Below are positions 9,915 through 19,343 of a stretch of DNA of 64,000 nt, one piece after another. Source of the stretch: Cylindrotheca closterium (taxonomy: Eukaryota; Bacillariophyta; Bacillariophyceae; Bacillariales; Bacillariaceae); contig CAKOGP040002480.1 of assembly GCA_933822405.4 (NCBI GenBank), positions 1 to 64,000 on the forward strand, in the 5' to 3' direction. Numbering within the stretch: the stretch's first letter is position 1; every line of letters starts with the position of its first letter. A program made the position numbers and the translations under genes. The notes below the pieces were generated by a model. That model saw nothing but the letters and a program-made list of their open reading frames with translations. It did no database searches and was not told the DNA's origin.

Positions 9915-12707
9915 ATGATCCGCAACCCGATCAACAACTCTCTTTCGCCACCCCACCCATCCAGAACAACTTCAACTTCCACCCAACCGACAGGAACTCT
10001 TTCCAATGCCCCTTCCCATACCCCTTCCAGTTCTCCTCCTTCCGCTTCCTCTCCAGACTCCCCGTATCCACGGTACACTGACGCAGAACAAGAAAAATTC
10101 GGCGAAAGACTTGAAGTTGCGATCCAAGGTCGTTCCTCTATCCCTTCAACGACCAAACGCGACCGTGAAGCTTGGGCAACAACAAAACTCCCGTCCCCTG
10201 TGTTCCTCGCCGTCAATTCTCCCCATGGTAAGGACAGTGTTGACCGGTGGTTCAGTACCCAGCACAAATTCGAACATACCTGGATATTTCTGCTGAAGAG
10301 CCGCTACTTGAGCCCAACCGACATGGCAACCCTCTTCCAAGTGTGCCCATCCATCCATCTCCTCTCCCTTCTCCTCGACGAACACCGATTTGTGGACTTC
10401 CGACCCCTCCGACAACCCATACCAACTCACCTGCCGCCTGATGTCGCCATGCATCGATGGAGCCGCATGTTTACTGCATGTCTCCTCCACTACGACCTCA
10501 GTATCCCTACTGCAGTCCGCTTCGTTGGGAACATCCATACCGGCGCCCATCGAGATTGGCCAACTCTCGAACCTATCCTCCGCGAAGCAAAAGTTGACCC
10601 TCTTCTCATCACACAACTGAAACGCATATTCCTCGACGGCGCCCCGAACTACGTGACCGCCGAATCCTCAGATGACAACCTCCGAACCTTCATCGCCTAT
10701 GGTAACCACAAAACAGTTTATGATGATGTGAAAAAAACCAAAAGTGCTGTCGAAAAGGACGTGCTCCGCAATTACCTCCTGGCAGCCAACCCCGCCCTCC
10801 TTCCGTATATCCGCGATGCCCATACTACTCCACTCGGGTTGGTTGACGCGTCCCATGAATACAGAAAACCCCGAATCATTTTCGATGCGACCCATCATCC
10901 TTCCCTGGCAGCTATGGCAGTCAACGATTTTACCTCCAAAGACACAGAACCCGACATCTGCTTCCCGCGGTCATTCCCCAACTTCTTGATCTGGATCTAC
11001 AACCTCCGTATCACCTACCCCAACGAGGAAATATACATCTGTGACGATGATGTTTCCGGCGCCTTCCGCCATGTCAAATGGAACCCCAATGTGGTTGGAA
11101 TGCATATGTTTATGCTCTTTGGTTTCCTTTTCTTTTGCACTGGTCTTTCCTTTGGCGACAACACCAGCCCTGCCCAATGGGAAGTCGTTGCCTTGGTCCG
11201 CCAACAACTTGCCCAATCCCTTTGGTACGCAGCAGCTACAACCATCCCCAGGGTGGCAAAATACCTTCCGACATTATCACTTGCCCCTCTTCCAACACCA
11301 TCAGACATTGCCGCTTTCACCCCCGCCGAACCTGACTCGAAGAATCCCGGGGTTCTACAACCTGACGGTACCCGCAAGTCTCCTACTTTCGACCACCACG
11401 TCGACGATTGCCTCTATGCTGATGTTGCGCTCTTCTTGCGCCAAACAATATCAGCCAGTGTCCTTGCTTTGTACATCCTCCTGGGATACCCAAACACCTC
11501 TAATGGAATACGCGATTGCATCTCTTGGGAAAAATTTGCCAACACTTTCTCCCATGAACGCAAAACCATCGGATGGGTAGTGAACTCAAGACAATTGACA
11601 GTGAGCTTGCCTCCCATCAAACGGGACCGCCTTCTCAAACTCCTTTCAGAAACGCTCGCGAATCCAAAACTCTCCCTTCGCGATATCGCGATTCTTCTTG
11701 GGCACGTTTCAACTGCAACCACAGTCTGTCGCTGGATGCGTTGTTCGTATTTCAACTTGCAACGTGTCCTCAGTCAATTTCTCCGCTCCCGCCACCAATC
11801 CATCAAACATTACATGAAGCGCAATGACAAAGTCCAAATAATTTCCGACCAACTTCCTCCAGCCCTCAGCTACCGCCTCGCTTCCCTCATCGGAAAAGAA
11901 GCAGCAACATTTCTTTGGAACGCCAACAAGCGATTCCATCTCGATGCCTCTGTCACCCGCGAATTACGAGCGATCCAACACAGCCTCAAAACTGAAACAT
12001 GGAAAATCTACATTCCCCAAATGATCCCTCGCGACCCGCATTTCACTTCCTTTGGTGATGCTAGCTTTATTGGAGGAGGAGCCTATTCGGAGGAACTTCT
12101 CTTCTGGTTCCGCATTGTTTGGAGCCCCGATATTGTTGCTGGTACCAAATTAAAATCCAGCAACCCGAACTATGTCCACATCAACAGCCTTGAGTTCTTG
12201 GTTGCTTTCCTCCAAGAGGTTGCAACGGTTGTCCGCCTTGAAGGCACTTCCCACGCCCATGCAGGCCTGGTCCACCAATTTCCCAATGGATTTCCACACT
12301 TTCCAGTTCTACTCAATCGAACCGACAACACCCCTACTGAGAAATGGATGAATGACGCCCGGACCAACAGTCCCTTCGCACGCCTTTTGGTCGACTTGCA
12401 CGGTCAACTGCTCAAGCGCTCCCCTCTGACTTCACTATCCGACCATGTACCCGGTGAAGACAACTTTGCTGCTGATTTTATTTCACGCCCCGACACAAAA
12501 CTCTCTCACCATCACTTACTTTCACAGACATTTCACACTTTACCTTGGATGAGAAACTTCGATTATTTCCAGCCAAGTCCCGAACTCTGCTCCGTCCTGC
12601 GCTCCTGTCTATTCTCCAATCCAAAGCAGGCGCCGCCGATGATCCCCGCAAATTTGGGACACTTCGTTCCCGCCGACTCCATTTCCTCAAGTTTTGCTAT
12701 GATATGA
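9915..12707 (+). CDS. Reverse transcriptase-RNase H of the Ngaro-like element (ORF2)
   Basis: 930 aa from the first ATG; the frame is open back to 9864 without ATG. Residues 1-60 are Ser/Thr/Pro-rich. The RT domain (about 230-650) shows first-Asp motif DVSGAFRHVKW near 377 and the active-site box as HHVDDCLYAD near 494-499, that is HVDD instead of the usual YxDD. The RNase H domain follows (about 700-870), with all four acidic positions visible: FGDASF (near 714), NSLEF (near 757), RTDN (near 802) and FAADFISRP (near 852). Together these copy RNA into DNA and remove the template. The stop overlaps the first ATG of the recombinase gene as ATGA. No integrase or protease is present, as expected for DIRS-order elements. 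Confidence 0.9.
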   Translation: MIRNPINNSLSPPHPSRTTSTSTQPTGTLSNAPSHTPSSSPPSASSPDSPYPRYTDAEQEKFGERLEVAIQGRSSIPSTTKRDREAWATTKLPSPVFLAVNSPHGKDSVDRWFSTQHKFEHTWIFLLKSRYLSPTDMATLFQVCPSIHLLSLLLDEHRFVDFRPLRQPIPTHLPPDVAMHRWSRMFTACLLHYDLSIPTAVRFVGNIHTGAHRDWPTLEPILREAKVDPLLITQLKRIFLDGAPNYVTAESSDDNLRTFIAYGNHKTVYDDVKKTKSAVEKDVLRNYLLAANPALLPYIRDAHTTPLGLVDASHEYRKPRIIFDATHHPSLAAMAVNDFTSKDTEPDICFPRSFPNFLIWIYNLRITYPNEEIYICDDDVSGAFRHVKWNPNVVGMHMFMLFGFLFFCTGLSFGDNTSPAQWEVVALVRQQLAQSLWYAAATTIPRVAKYLPTLSLAPLPTPSDIAAFTPAEPDSKNPGVLQPDGTRKSPTFDHHVDDCLYADVALFLRQTISASVLALYILLGYPNTSNGIRDCISWEKFANTFSHERKTIGWVVNSRQLTVSLPPIKRDRLLKLLSETLANPKLSLRDIAILLGHVSTATTVCRWMRCSYFNLQRVLSQFLRSRHQSIKHYMKRNDKVQIISDQLPPALSYRLASLIGKEAATFLWNANKRFHLDASVTRELRAIQHSLKTETWKIYIPQMIPRDPHFTSFGDASFIGGGAYSEELLFWFRIVWSPDIVAGTKLKSSNPNYVHINSLEFLVAFLQEVATVVRLEGTSHAHAGLVHQFPNGFPHFPVLLNRTDNTPTEKWMNDARTNSPFARLLVDLHGQLLKRSPLTSLSDHVPGEDNFAADFISRPDTKLSHHHLLSQTFHTLPWMRNFDYFQPSPELCSVLRSCLFSNPKQAPPMIPANLGHFVPADSISSSFAMI

Positions 12708-13753
12708 ATCTTCGCGACGACTACCTGATGAATGGCCCCGATTTCCCCCACGAACGCCGTGTCGCTACCTTTGCCCTTTATACAGTGGCTCTCGCCACCG
12801 GCCGCACCCTCCAAGGCCAATACATCAAATCTGCAACTATCAAACAATACCTCCATGCAGCTGCCTCCTTTATCTGCCTTTTCACTGGTCGTGATCCCCG
12901 CTACAACAACCCAAGCGATACCAAAATGTCCCCAGATATCCACGCCACCCTTGCTGAAGTCGAACGCCACGAAAAGGTCCCAAACAAACTCGAGCCTTAC
13001 ACCCTCGACATGCAACAACACCTCGAGCAACACAACCTTGACACCAAAGCCCACCACGACGGCATTTGGAAAACCTGCGAAGATTGGAACAGTATCGGCC
13101 TTCTCGATGGCCACCGTTTATCTGAGTACGCCCAAACCTCCACTAACAAGAATATCGGTGACCAAGCTACATTCGACGGCATTTCCATTGCATTCTGTGT
13201 TGAAGATGTCACTTGCTTTGACAAATTCAAACGTAAAGTATCCATTGAAGAATTCCTTCAGAATCCGGACCGTGTTTGGCGCATCAAAATGCGTTTTTCC
13301 CACCAGAAGAATGGCAACCATGGCGAAGAAAAACTTTTCATCCGCAGCGAAAAGTCTCCACTCCGTTGTTATATCCGCCGGATGCACTCCATCCTTTCCC
13401 GCTTTGACCGTTTGATTGGTATCAAAACTACCAATGTCCCACTTGCAGTTTACCAAGATGGCGCCCGCGTCCTCTTCCTCCATGATGCCGAAATCACCCG
13501 CGTCATGCGCCACGTCGCTTGTTCGCTCTACAACCTAGACCCGCAACAAGACAAGATAAAGTATTCTTCCCACTCCATCCGAGTTGGAGCTTGCGTCCTC
13601 CTCCACACATCAGGAGCGACAACTGACCAGATCAAATTCCTCCTCCGATGGAAATCCGACGCTTTCATGGCATACCTGCGCAACGTCGCCCACCTCTGCA
13701 TGCAACAAAATGATGCAATCACCATGATTGATGCAACCACATTTCTTATATAA
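12704..13753 (+). CDS. Tyrosine recombinase of the Ngaro-like element (ORF3)
   Basis: 349 aa from the first ATG (12704). The same frame is open upstream to 12545 without ATG and encodes helix-like sequence (RSRRLHFLKFCYDM), so a longer product made by frameshift is possible. Catalytic signatures of the integrase-type tyrosine recombinase fold are present: Arg I in LDGHRLSEYAQ (near 137), a likely catalytic Lys in the hairpin FSHQKNGNHGEE, HxxR as HSIRVGA (near 290-293), and a Trp/Tyr tail FLLRWKSDAFMAYLRN with the nucleophile Tyr near 323. It would insert the circular DNA form by site-specific recombination, replacing a DDE integrase. All key residues look intact. The start overlaps the RT stop by ATGA. 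Confidence 0.9.
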   Translation: MNLRDDYLMNGPDFPHERRVATFALYTVALATGRTLQGQYIKSATIKQYLHAAASFICLFTGRDPRYNNPSDTKMSPDIHATLAEVERHEKVPNKLEPYTLDMQQHLEQHNLDTKAHHDGIWKTCEDWNSIGLLDGHRLSEYAQTSTNKNIGDQATFDGISIAFCVEDVTCFDKFKRKVSIEEFLQNPDRVWRIKMRFSHQKNGNHGEEKLFIRSEKSPLRCYIRRMHSILSRFDRLIGIKTTNVPLAVYQDGARVLFLHDAEITRVMRHVACSLYNLDPQQDKIKYSSHSIRVGACVLLHTSGATTDQIKFLLRWKSDAFMAYLRNVAHLCMQQNDAITMIDATTFLI

Positions 13754-13929
13754 CTCAACTTGCTACCTTTATGCAACATTACCTCTCTATTCCTCTAGTC
13801 TGATGCTCTGACCATCGACAACTTTTCCTTCTCCCTCCTTCTTTTTTTCTTTTTCCCACTCCATGCACTCGCCTGTGTATTGGCCCTTTCTTCCGTTTCC
13901 TCCGGAAGCGATTGCATACCATTCCTTGG

Positions 13930-14211
13930 CCTGATTTATCTCTTCTGCACCAAATGCTCGGTACCATTACGGTCCCAAATTTGTGTCACGACTGAGTCCA
14001 TTGAGTCGAATCTTCGATTCCCGTTTCAAATCCGGTCCCTAATTCTAGTTACCAAGCTTACGATGCCAAACCCACACCTCTTACTTACGTACCGTATGGA
14101 GGACTGGCATAATCCCGTTTGGTACAATTCGTAGTATGCAATCATCCTAGGCCAATCACGCTAAACATCGAGTCATGAAGTGGAGGCGGCGCCTGGTAAT
14201 CCGTAGGATTA
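13930..14211 (+). repeat. Split direct repeat B1
   Basis: 282 bp starting CCTGATTTATCTC and ending CCGTAGGATTA, directly abutting A2. Identical by eye to B2 (14469-14750). Confidence 0.94.
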
Positions 14212-14448
14212 TGATCAGGCAAGACGGTAGACGGACTGGCACGAGAAGATATCTGTCTTCACGCCAACAGTCATGTTGTCAGTCGCTTAAGCGAAGTAAC
14301 GGTAATTATTGGACGAAATTTCGGGGACGATCGGCATGGCAAACGAAGGCGTGGCAGAAACATTCTTTTTGCCAAGTGCAAGATGAGACGATGAAGAGCT
14401 AAGGAACCATGATCTTCTGAAGCAATTCAGAATGATTATATCTTTTTT
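14212..14448 (+). repeat. Split direct repeat A2
   Basis: 237-bp copy of A1, abutting B1 on its left and separated from B2 by 20 bp (14449-14468). Confidence 0.94.
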
Positions 14449-14468
14449 TCCCACCATCCCACCCGGTT

Positions 14469-14750
14469 CCTGATTTATCTCTTCTGCACCAAATGCTCGG
14501 TACCATTACGGTCCCAAATTTGTGTCACGACTGAGTCCATTGAGTCGAATCTTCGATTCCCGTTTCAAATCCGGTCCCTAATTCTAGTTACCAAGCTTAC
14601 GATGCCAAACCCACACCTCTTACTTACGTACCGTATGGAGGACTGGCATAATCCCGTTTGGTACAATTCGTAGTATGCAATCATCCTAGGCCAATCACGC
14701 TAAACATCGAGTCATGAAGTGGAGGCGGCGCCTGGTAATCCGTAGGATTA
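14469..14750 (+). repeat. Split direct repeat B2 (right end of element)
   Basis: 282-bp terminal copy of B1. Host sequence resumes after GGATTA at 14750. Confidence 0.93.
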
Positions 14751-15236
14751 ACAAAATGAAAATGTTGCTGGACCGGCTTGGGGCATGCACATGATGTTCC
14801 ACTGATTGTTTAGATAATATATGCCGGGGGATCATACCTATTTTTTAGAGGTACGAGCGCTCCTACACAAAATTCGAGCAGCCGATACAGTACTTGTTGT
14901 ATGATACAACATAATATCGGTGGGTATATGTACCGGTACACAAGCCTTGCAAGTGATCTGGTACACAATGCAATTGCAATCTTACAATTAATACAGTTCT
15001 CTGGCTGGTAAAATTCTTGCTGCGAAAAGTGACCCCAACAACCTGCCTGTCTACTATATGAGCAGGAAGGCGTTGGATAGCGTTGCGTTGCATTCGTGTC
15101 GCCTAAATAGATTTATTCAACAAATCGACCCAGCCAGGTACTGCTTTGTTAGTAATATTGGACTAATATTGGACTAGTATCGGGCTGGACGCTGGACACT
15201 TGCCTTTTCAATAGTGGCAAGCAAAGTTCGGGTCCA
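14751..15236. other. Intergenic, right flank of the retrotransposon
   Basis: No gene seen. Contains short GTACCGGTAC-type palindromes (near 14931) like those scattered through other spacers of the window, then the 3' flank of the next minus-strand gene. Confidence 0.5.
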
Positions 15237-16451
15237 TTAGACAATTTCTTGCTGATACCCTGAGGATGAAGTCTCATCTGTCTCGAGCATTGCCATTTCA
15301 ATCGATACATAAGCGTCGCCGACAGGATCCCTGGGTGCACCAATGCCATCTTCCAACTCTCTTAGCGGCGTTGGAAATAACCAATCACAACTTATTATCG
15401 CAATGTCAGATACGATGCCCAGGATATGGAAGCGCATTTCCACCTTTCGGAGCTGACTTGTGACCCCATTCGTCAGACGATGAGTAGTGTGGACCAGATT
15501 GTGATGAACTCGATCCAACTTTTGGACTGCAAACCGTTGCAGGCCGGTAGCAATTTTGGAACTCATCGTTGCCGTATGATAACCTAGAGACGATGTCAGC
15601 GATGACTGTGGAGACCCTCCATGCATTTGATCAAAATCCAATTCACAGTGCTCCTTGCTGCTGTTGTTTTTGCTGCTGTTTCGAGTTGCAAGCAAGTCGT
15701 GTGCGGAAACCATAATGGTAGAAGTTTCGAAGAAGGATGACAAATCTGTCCGTCTAGCAATGGATGTTGCGGGACTTTCCGAGTCGGTTTCACAAGCAGA
15801 CGGAGAATGCTGAGAATCAGAATTGAAACATGCGGTGTTCCCCTGTCTTTCTTGTCCCATAACAACAACTTGACCAGGGAGAATCAGTCTGCGACCTTCC
15901 TCGTCGACAACTACTTCCGAGACCCAATCATAGCTGCTATAGATTGTTGAGCTGCGAGTTGGAGCTCGTCTATTGCTACCAAGAATATATGGCTGCTTCT
16001 TGTCTTGTTGGGGCCGTGGTGAATCATCTTGAGACTCAATATACAGCCGACACCGATTAAGAAATGCACTAAATATGTTTTCGTTCTTGACTTCCGCGCC
16101 AGTGCTTATTCCATTGTTTTGCTCCTCGGTCGATGCATTGATTCGCCGGCAGTTCAATCGGGAATCCGAATCTTGACTTTCACCATAAATATTCGCTGGA
16201 ATCATTACGAATTCATCCACGTTAGGGTCTGCAAATATGGTTTCCATATATCCGTCCTCGCCGTCGTTTTCAATGACGTCTCCAGCATCATGTTCCGTGT
16301 CCTCTTGACCATGCTCCTCTATTCGTCCATCATCTTCTACTGGAGCGCCCAATGGATGTGAACCATCCTCTTCACTAACTTCGTATGGAGCTGTGCTTCC
16401 CCAAAAGTGGATTCTTGGAACGTCGTTGAATAAAATCGCCGGTGTCGTCAT
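15237..16451 (-). CDS. Hypothetical acidic protein
   Basis: 404 aa, single exon, starting at the ATG at 16451 (a GTG two codons upstream is not used here). The N-terminal third is very acidic (EEHGQEDTEHDAGD). The middle is Ser-rich and hydrophilic. The C-terminal third (about residues 295-360) is predicted helical and mixed basic/hydrophobic (GLQRFAVQKLDRVHHNLV), followed by a short hydrophobic stretch (FHILGIVSDIAIISCDWLF) too weak to call a membrane segment. No known domain is recognised. Codon use and the clean 1.2-kb frame support a real gene. No signal peptide is seen, so a cytosolic or nuclear location is the default. Confidence 0.7.
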   Translation of the reverse strand: MTTPAILFNDVPRIHFWGSTAPYEVSEEDGSHPLGAPVEDDGRIEEHGQEDTEHDAGDVIENDGEDGYMETIFADPNVDEFVMIPANIYGESQDSDSRLNCRRINASTEEQNNGISTGAEVKNENIFSAFLNRCRLYIESQDDSPRPQQDKKQPYILGSNRRAPTRSSTIYSSYDWVSEVVVDEEGRRLILPGQVVVMGQERQGNTACFNSDSQHSPSACETDSESPATSIARRTDLSSFFETSTIMVSAHDLLATRNSSKNNSSKEHCELDFDQMHGGSPQSSLTSSLGYHTATMSSKIATGLQRFAVQKLDRVHHNLVHTTHRLTNGVTSQLRKVEMRFHILGIVSDIAIISCDWLFPTPLRELEDGIGAPRDPVGDAYVSIEMAMLETDETSSSGYQQEIV

Positions 16452-16927
16452 GGTCACCGAAGGTAATGAAAGGTTGGCTATTTCACCCTCGCGATGAGTG
16501 TGGGGTGGGGTGAGGTAGTGAGTGAGATTTGGTCTCGCTGATAAAGGTTTTGAGGTGTACTACCTAATAAGTGGTTCGTGTCGCAGGTTTGTGGATCGTG
16601 GATTTTTAATAAAAAATTGATGACTTGTTTGACTTCTTGGAACAGTTTCCCCGCCTTTTGATTTCAGATTACAGTATTACATTACATATGGTACATACGG
16701 TACAGTAGTGGAGCAGTCTACAATGGTAATCCTCTTTTGCTGCCGCCAAAATGACGTGCTTGACATGATATCCCAGTGTATAGTGCCGAGCAAGAGCACA
16801 TGGCTGATACAAGTGTAGAGTGAAAGTGTCGTGCCTTGGTGGATTTGTTCACCACCCGCTACACCAGCAGTAGTAGCCCCAATAAAATGTTAGCTGCTTT
16901 AATCATTTCCTGTCTTCTTGTTGATGA
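16452..16927. other. Intergenic between two minus-strand genes
   Basis: No gene seen. A CATTACATATGGTACATACGG segment near 16680 is one of many GTAC-rich short repeats in the window. Confidence 0.45.
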
Positions 16928-18049
16928 CTACTGTCTTTTGGACTTTTGCGCCGTTTTGCCGTCTGGTTGGAAGGCATCTGAGGACTTGAACCGTTGTTGA
17001 GCTGCTTCATAGACGATGAAAAAAATGGTGACACTTGGTGCAACATAGACTACGCGTGGTACCAATCCCTTGAGAAGACCAAGAGGTCCCTCTTCCTTTA
17101 TGATCATGGAAGCGCATGCAAAGACCGAGGAGGAGACTCCGGCAGCGGCCGCACTGGTTTCCGTACTGACAGCCATAAGAGTCTTGATGCGATCAAGTGG
17201 CGTTGTCACCGCGGCCGAGAAGGTACCTGCGATGGCTCCACAAATCGCAGATTCTACTGGCGAGAGCGCCACTTCGGCTTGTCCTTGATCTTTTCCTCGC
17301 TGTTGACGTTGACGTTGACGTTGACGTTGTTGACTCAGATTCTTGGCAGTCTTGGATTTCAAATAGACGCTCTTGACGATTTCATAACTGGTCAACTGAC
17401 AAACACGAAAAGGAATATCACGGGCTGCCAAACCAAAGAAACCTTGATAAAATCCCCCAAATCCCTTGCTGTTCAAGATGCTTCTGTAAGCTTGCGGTGT
17501 AGTTTTGTACATTCCAGCTTGGATTTGATTTTTGACTACTTCGGAAGGGCACAACCAGAAGGATCCTGTCATGTCTCCCATAATTGCTGCCAGGGCATAC
17601 TGGAAAGCGGGTTTCCAATCAGGAAATCTTTCTTGCAATGTGCGCTTGTAAACTTCGTAGCTGCCAAAGGTCAATACTCCGTAAGGAATTTGTCCCAACA
17701 GACTTCCCCCCAAACCATCAAAGAGACCCTCCAATTGCAGCGGATTGGGATGGCTGACCTGAATCCGTGTCTTGATCAAATCCATGGGATACATGATTGC
17801 CGTACAAGTTCCTCTAGCTACAGCCGCAGCCATCAAGTGTTGACGAGCATCCTTGACTGTGGAAAGGAAGGTTTGAAGAGGACCTACTTTGCGTTGTTCA
17901 CCGCCTCGAGCAAATACTGGACTGGTGACAGTTGCTCTTACTCTTGATCTTGCTCTCGCTCTCGCTCTCGTTTTGGCTGTCACTATTAATGGAAGGCATA
18001 GCAGCAGCAGTGCGACAGCTAATATACCTGTATGATGGTTCGCTCTCAT
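16928..18049 (-). CDS. Mitochondrial-carrier-family protein, S-adenosylmethionine-carrier-like
   Basis: 373 aa if started at the ATG at 18049; in-frame ATGs also lie at 18097 and 18229. Three carrier repeats are visible, with signature motifs PMDLIK, PSEVVK and PLDRIK. The second-repeat form SEVVKNQIQAG and the following RDIPFRVCQLTSYE resemble SAM carriers (SLC25A26/SAMC), where the motif is TEVVKQRMQ. The family exchanges SAM and S-adenosylhomocysteine across organelle membranes. The chosen start gives a textbook signal peptide (ILAVALLLLCLPLIVTA) followed by an Arg/Ala/Ser-rich stretch, which in diatoms suggests plastid-envelope targeting. The cleavage site lacks the usual Phe, so mitochondria or another location remain possible. 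A Gln/Arg dipeptide tract from a GTTGAC microsatellite sits between repeats 2 and 3. Substrate is inferred. Confidence 0.8.
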   Translation of the reverse strand: MRANHHTGILAVALLLLCLPLIVTAKTRARARARSRVRATVTSPVFARGGEQRKVGPLQTFLSTVKDARQHLMAAAVARGTCTAIMYPMDLIKTRIQVSHPNPLQLEGLFDGLGGSLLGQIPYGVLTFGSYEVYKRTLQERFPDWKPAFQYALAAIMGDMTGSFWLCPSEVVKNQIQAGMYKTTPQAYRSILNSKGFGGFYQGFFGLAARDIPFRVCQLTSYEIVKSVYLKSKTAKNLSQQRQRQRQRQQRGKDQGQAEVALSPVESAICGAIAGTFSAAVTTPLDRIKTLMAVSTETSAAAAGVSSSVFACASMIIKEEGPLGLLKGLVPRVVYVAPSVTIFFIVYEAAQQRFKSSDAFQPDGKTAQKSKRQ

Positions 18050-18610
18050 GGTTTCTAGTATCGGTGCGTGTAGAGAAGAATAGGGTAGTGAAGCCATTCG
18101 CTTCAGCTTGCAGCGCTTTTGAGAGTCTTGTGTCGCAGTACCAGGTAGCGGTAGCGGTAGGGGTGATGATTGATGCTCCGATGCTCCGATGAACGAATGA
18201 TCCGATGGTGGCCAACCAGAAATGTTCATTGTTGTTCCTAGTTTGAACCCTGTTTGAACCAATCAAAACCCTTCAGAATAGGTGGAGTGCGACACGCATT
18301 GCGACTCACATTTGACGAGCAAGCCAATGGTCAGAAAAATCAATCATCGTGAGATTAGAGACGAAAAAATCACAGCAAGACAGGGTAATTTTCATAAATA
18401 AGGACAAGGACAGACGGGTGTCACCGCTCTCTCAAGCGGGTTGCGTGCCAACACAAATGTATCAAAAAATAACGGTCATCGTCGTCTGCACGCGGAATGA
18501 AAAAGCTCGAATCAAATTTGCACACGATTCAAATCGGCGTTGCGAGCACTACATCCTCGTACAACAGTGAATACAACGGATGTGGAATCTGGAATCCACG
18601 ACTCTGAAAT

Positions 18611-18716
18611 TCCATTTCCGCATCATGCGGAAATAGATTTTCCATTTCCGCATCATGCAGAAATAGAATTTCCATTTCCGCATGATGCGGAAATGGAATT
18701 TCCATTTCCGCATTCG
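18611..18716. repeat. 30-bp palindromic tandem repeat, array 1
   Basis: Four units start at 18611, 18641, 18671 and 18701 (period 30). Each is built on the inverted repeat ATTTCCGCATCATGCGGAAAT plus a short AT-rich linker. The last unit is truncated into CGGAAGCTT. Confidence 0.9.
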
Positions 18717-19235
18717 GAAGCTTGAGCCAAAAGGTTTCTTTAAGGGAAAGAAAAATTGGGGGAAGTATTTGATTGCATACGCCAAAAGATACCGGTAGGG
18801 AGTGGAGAATGCCAAAAGAAAATGTCAGGAGAGATATATGAATACAACTAGCTTTGGGTGCCTCAGCTCCCATAGTTCTTGTATCCCTCCGGTGGCTAGA
18901 TACTAGCTCCTGTTCCGATAGCGATCTATTGACACTATAGTAAACTATACATATTCAGCATTACACAACATCCAAGATCAATCGCGGATCAGATCAAGGG
19001 AATATTTCAGTGCTTGCAATCCTCCTCTCTTCCAAATCTCCATTTATCAAAATGGTAATTGGGCCGTTTCCTTGCAGGTGTTACTGATTCATGTTGGAGT
19101 ATGTTGACAGTGTAGTAGCCCAAGGTGAAAGCTGAAACGTCAATTCTCATTATGAAGTACTAGAGGCAGGTTATGTTTGGGGGAGAATTGGGGGGAGACT
19201 TTTCTGTATCAAAAGCTGGCTCTCACTCGGAAGCT

Positions 19236-19343
19236 GGTTTCTGCACCGTGCGGAAATGGAAATCCTATTTCCGCACCGTGCGGAAATGGAAATCCTATTT
19301 CCGCACCGTGCGGAAATGGAAATCCTATTTCTGCACCGGAAGC
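19236..19343. repeat. 30-bp palindromic tandem repeat, array 2
   Basis: About three and a half units of period 30 built on ATTTCCGCACCGTGCGGAAAT with linker GGAAATCCT. Stem and period match array 1, but the loop centre differs (CCG versus TCA). The array also ends in CGGAAGCT. Confidence 0.9.

Larger units (their letters stand above)
6490..14750 (+). mobile_element. Intact Ngaro/PAT-like tyrosine-recombinase retrotransposon (DIRS order)
   Basis: An 8.26-kb element bounded by split direct repeats in the order A1 (6490-6726), internal ORFs, B1 (13930-14211), A2 (14212-14448), a 20-bp spacer, and B2 (14469-14750). A1 and A2 are 237 bp with one difference seen. B1 and B2 are 282 bp and identical by eye. 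This A1-ORF-B1A2B2 layout, together with RT-RNase H and tyrosine recombinase genes in place of LTRs and an integrase, defines the PAT/Ngaro groups. No methyltransferase domain was noticed, which favours an Ngaro-like type. All three large ORFs are open. The near identity of the repeats implies recent movement. No target-site duplication is seen, as expected for recombinase-mediated insertion. The plus strand is strikingly C-rich, unlike flanking genes. Confidence 0.93.

Noticed and set aside
12563..13513. Minus-strand frames of 130-183 codons inside the recombinase gene
   Set aside because: Antisense shadows; the plus frame carries all the tyrosine recombinase residues.
18611..19343. Possible CRISPR array (30-bp period repeats)
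   Set aside because: Units are directly abutting palindromes with no unique spacers, and the DNA is eukaryotic.
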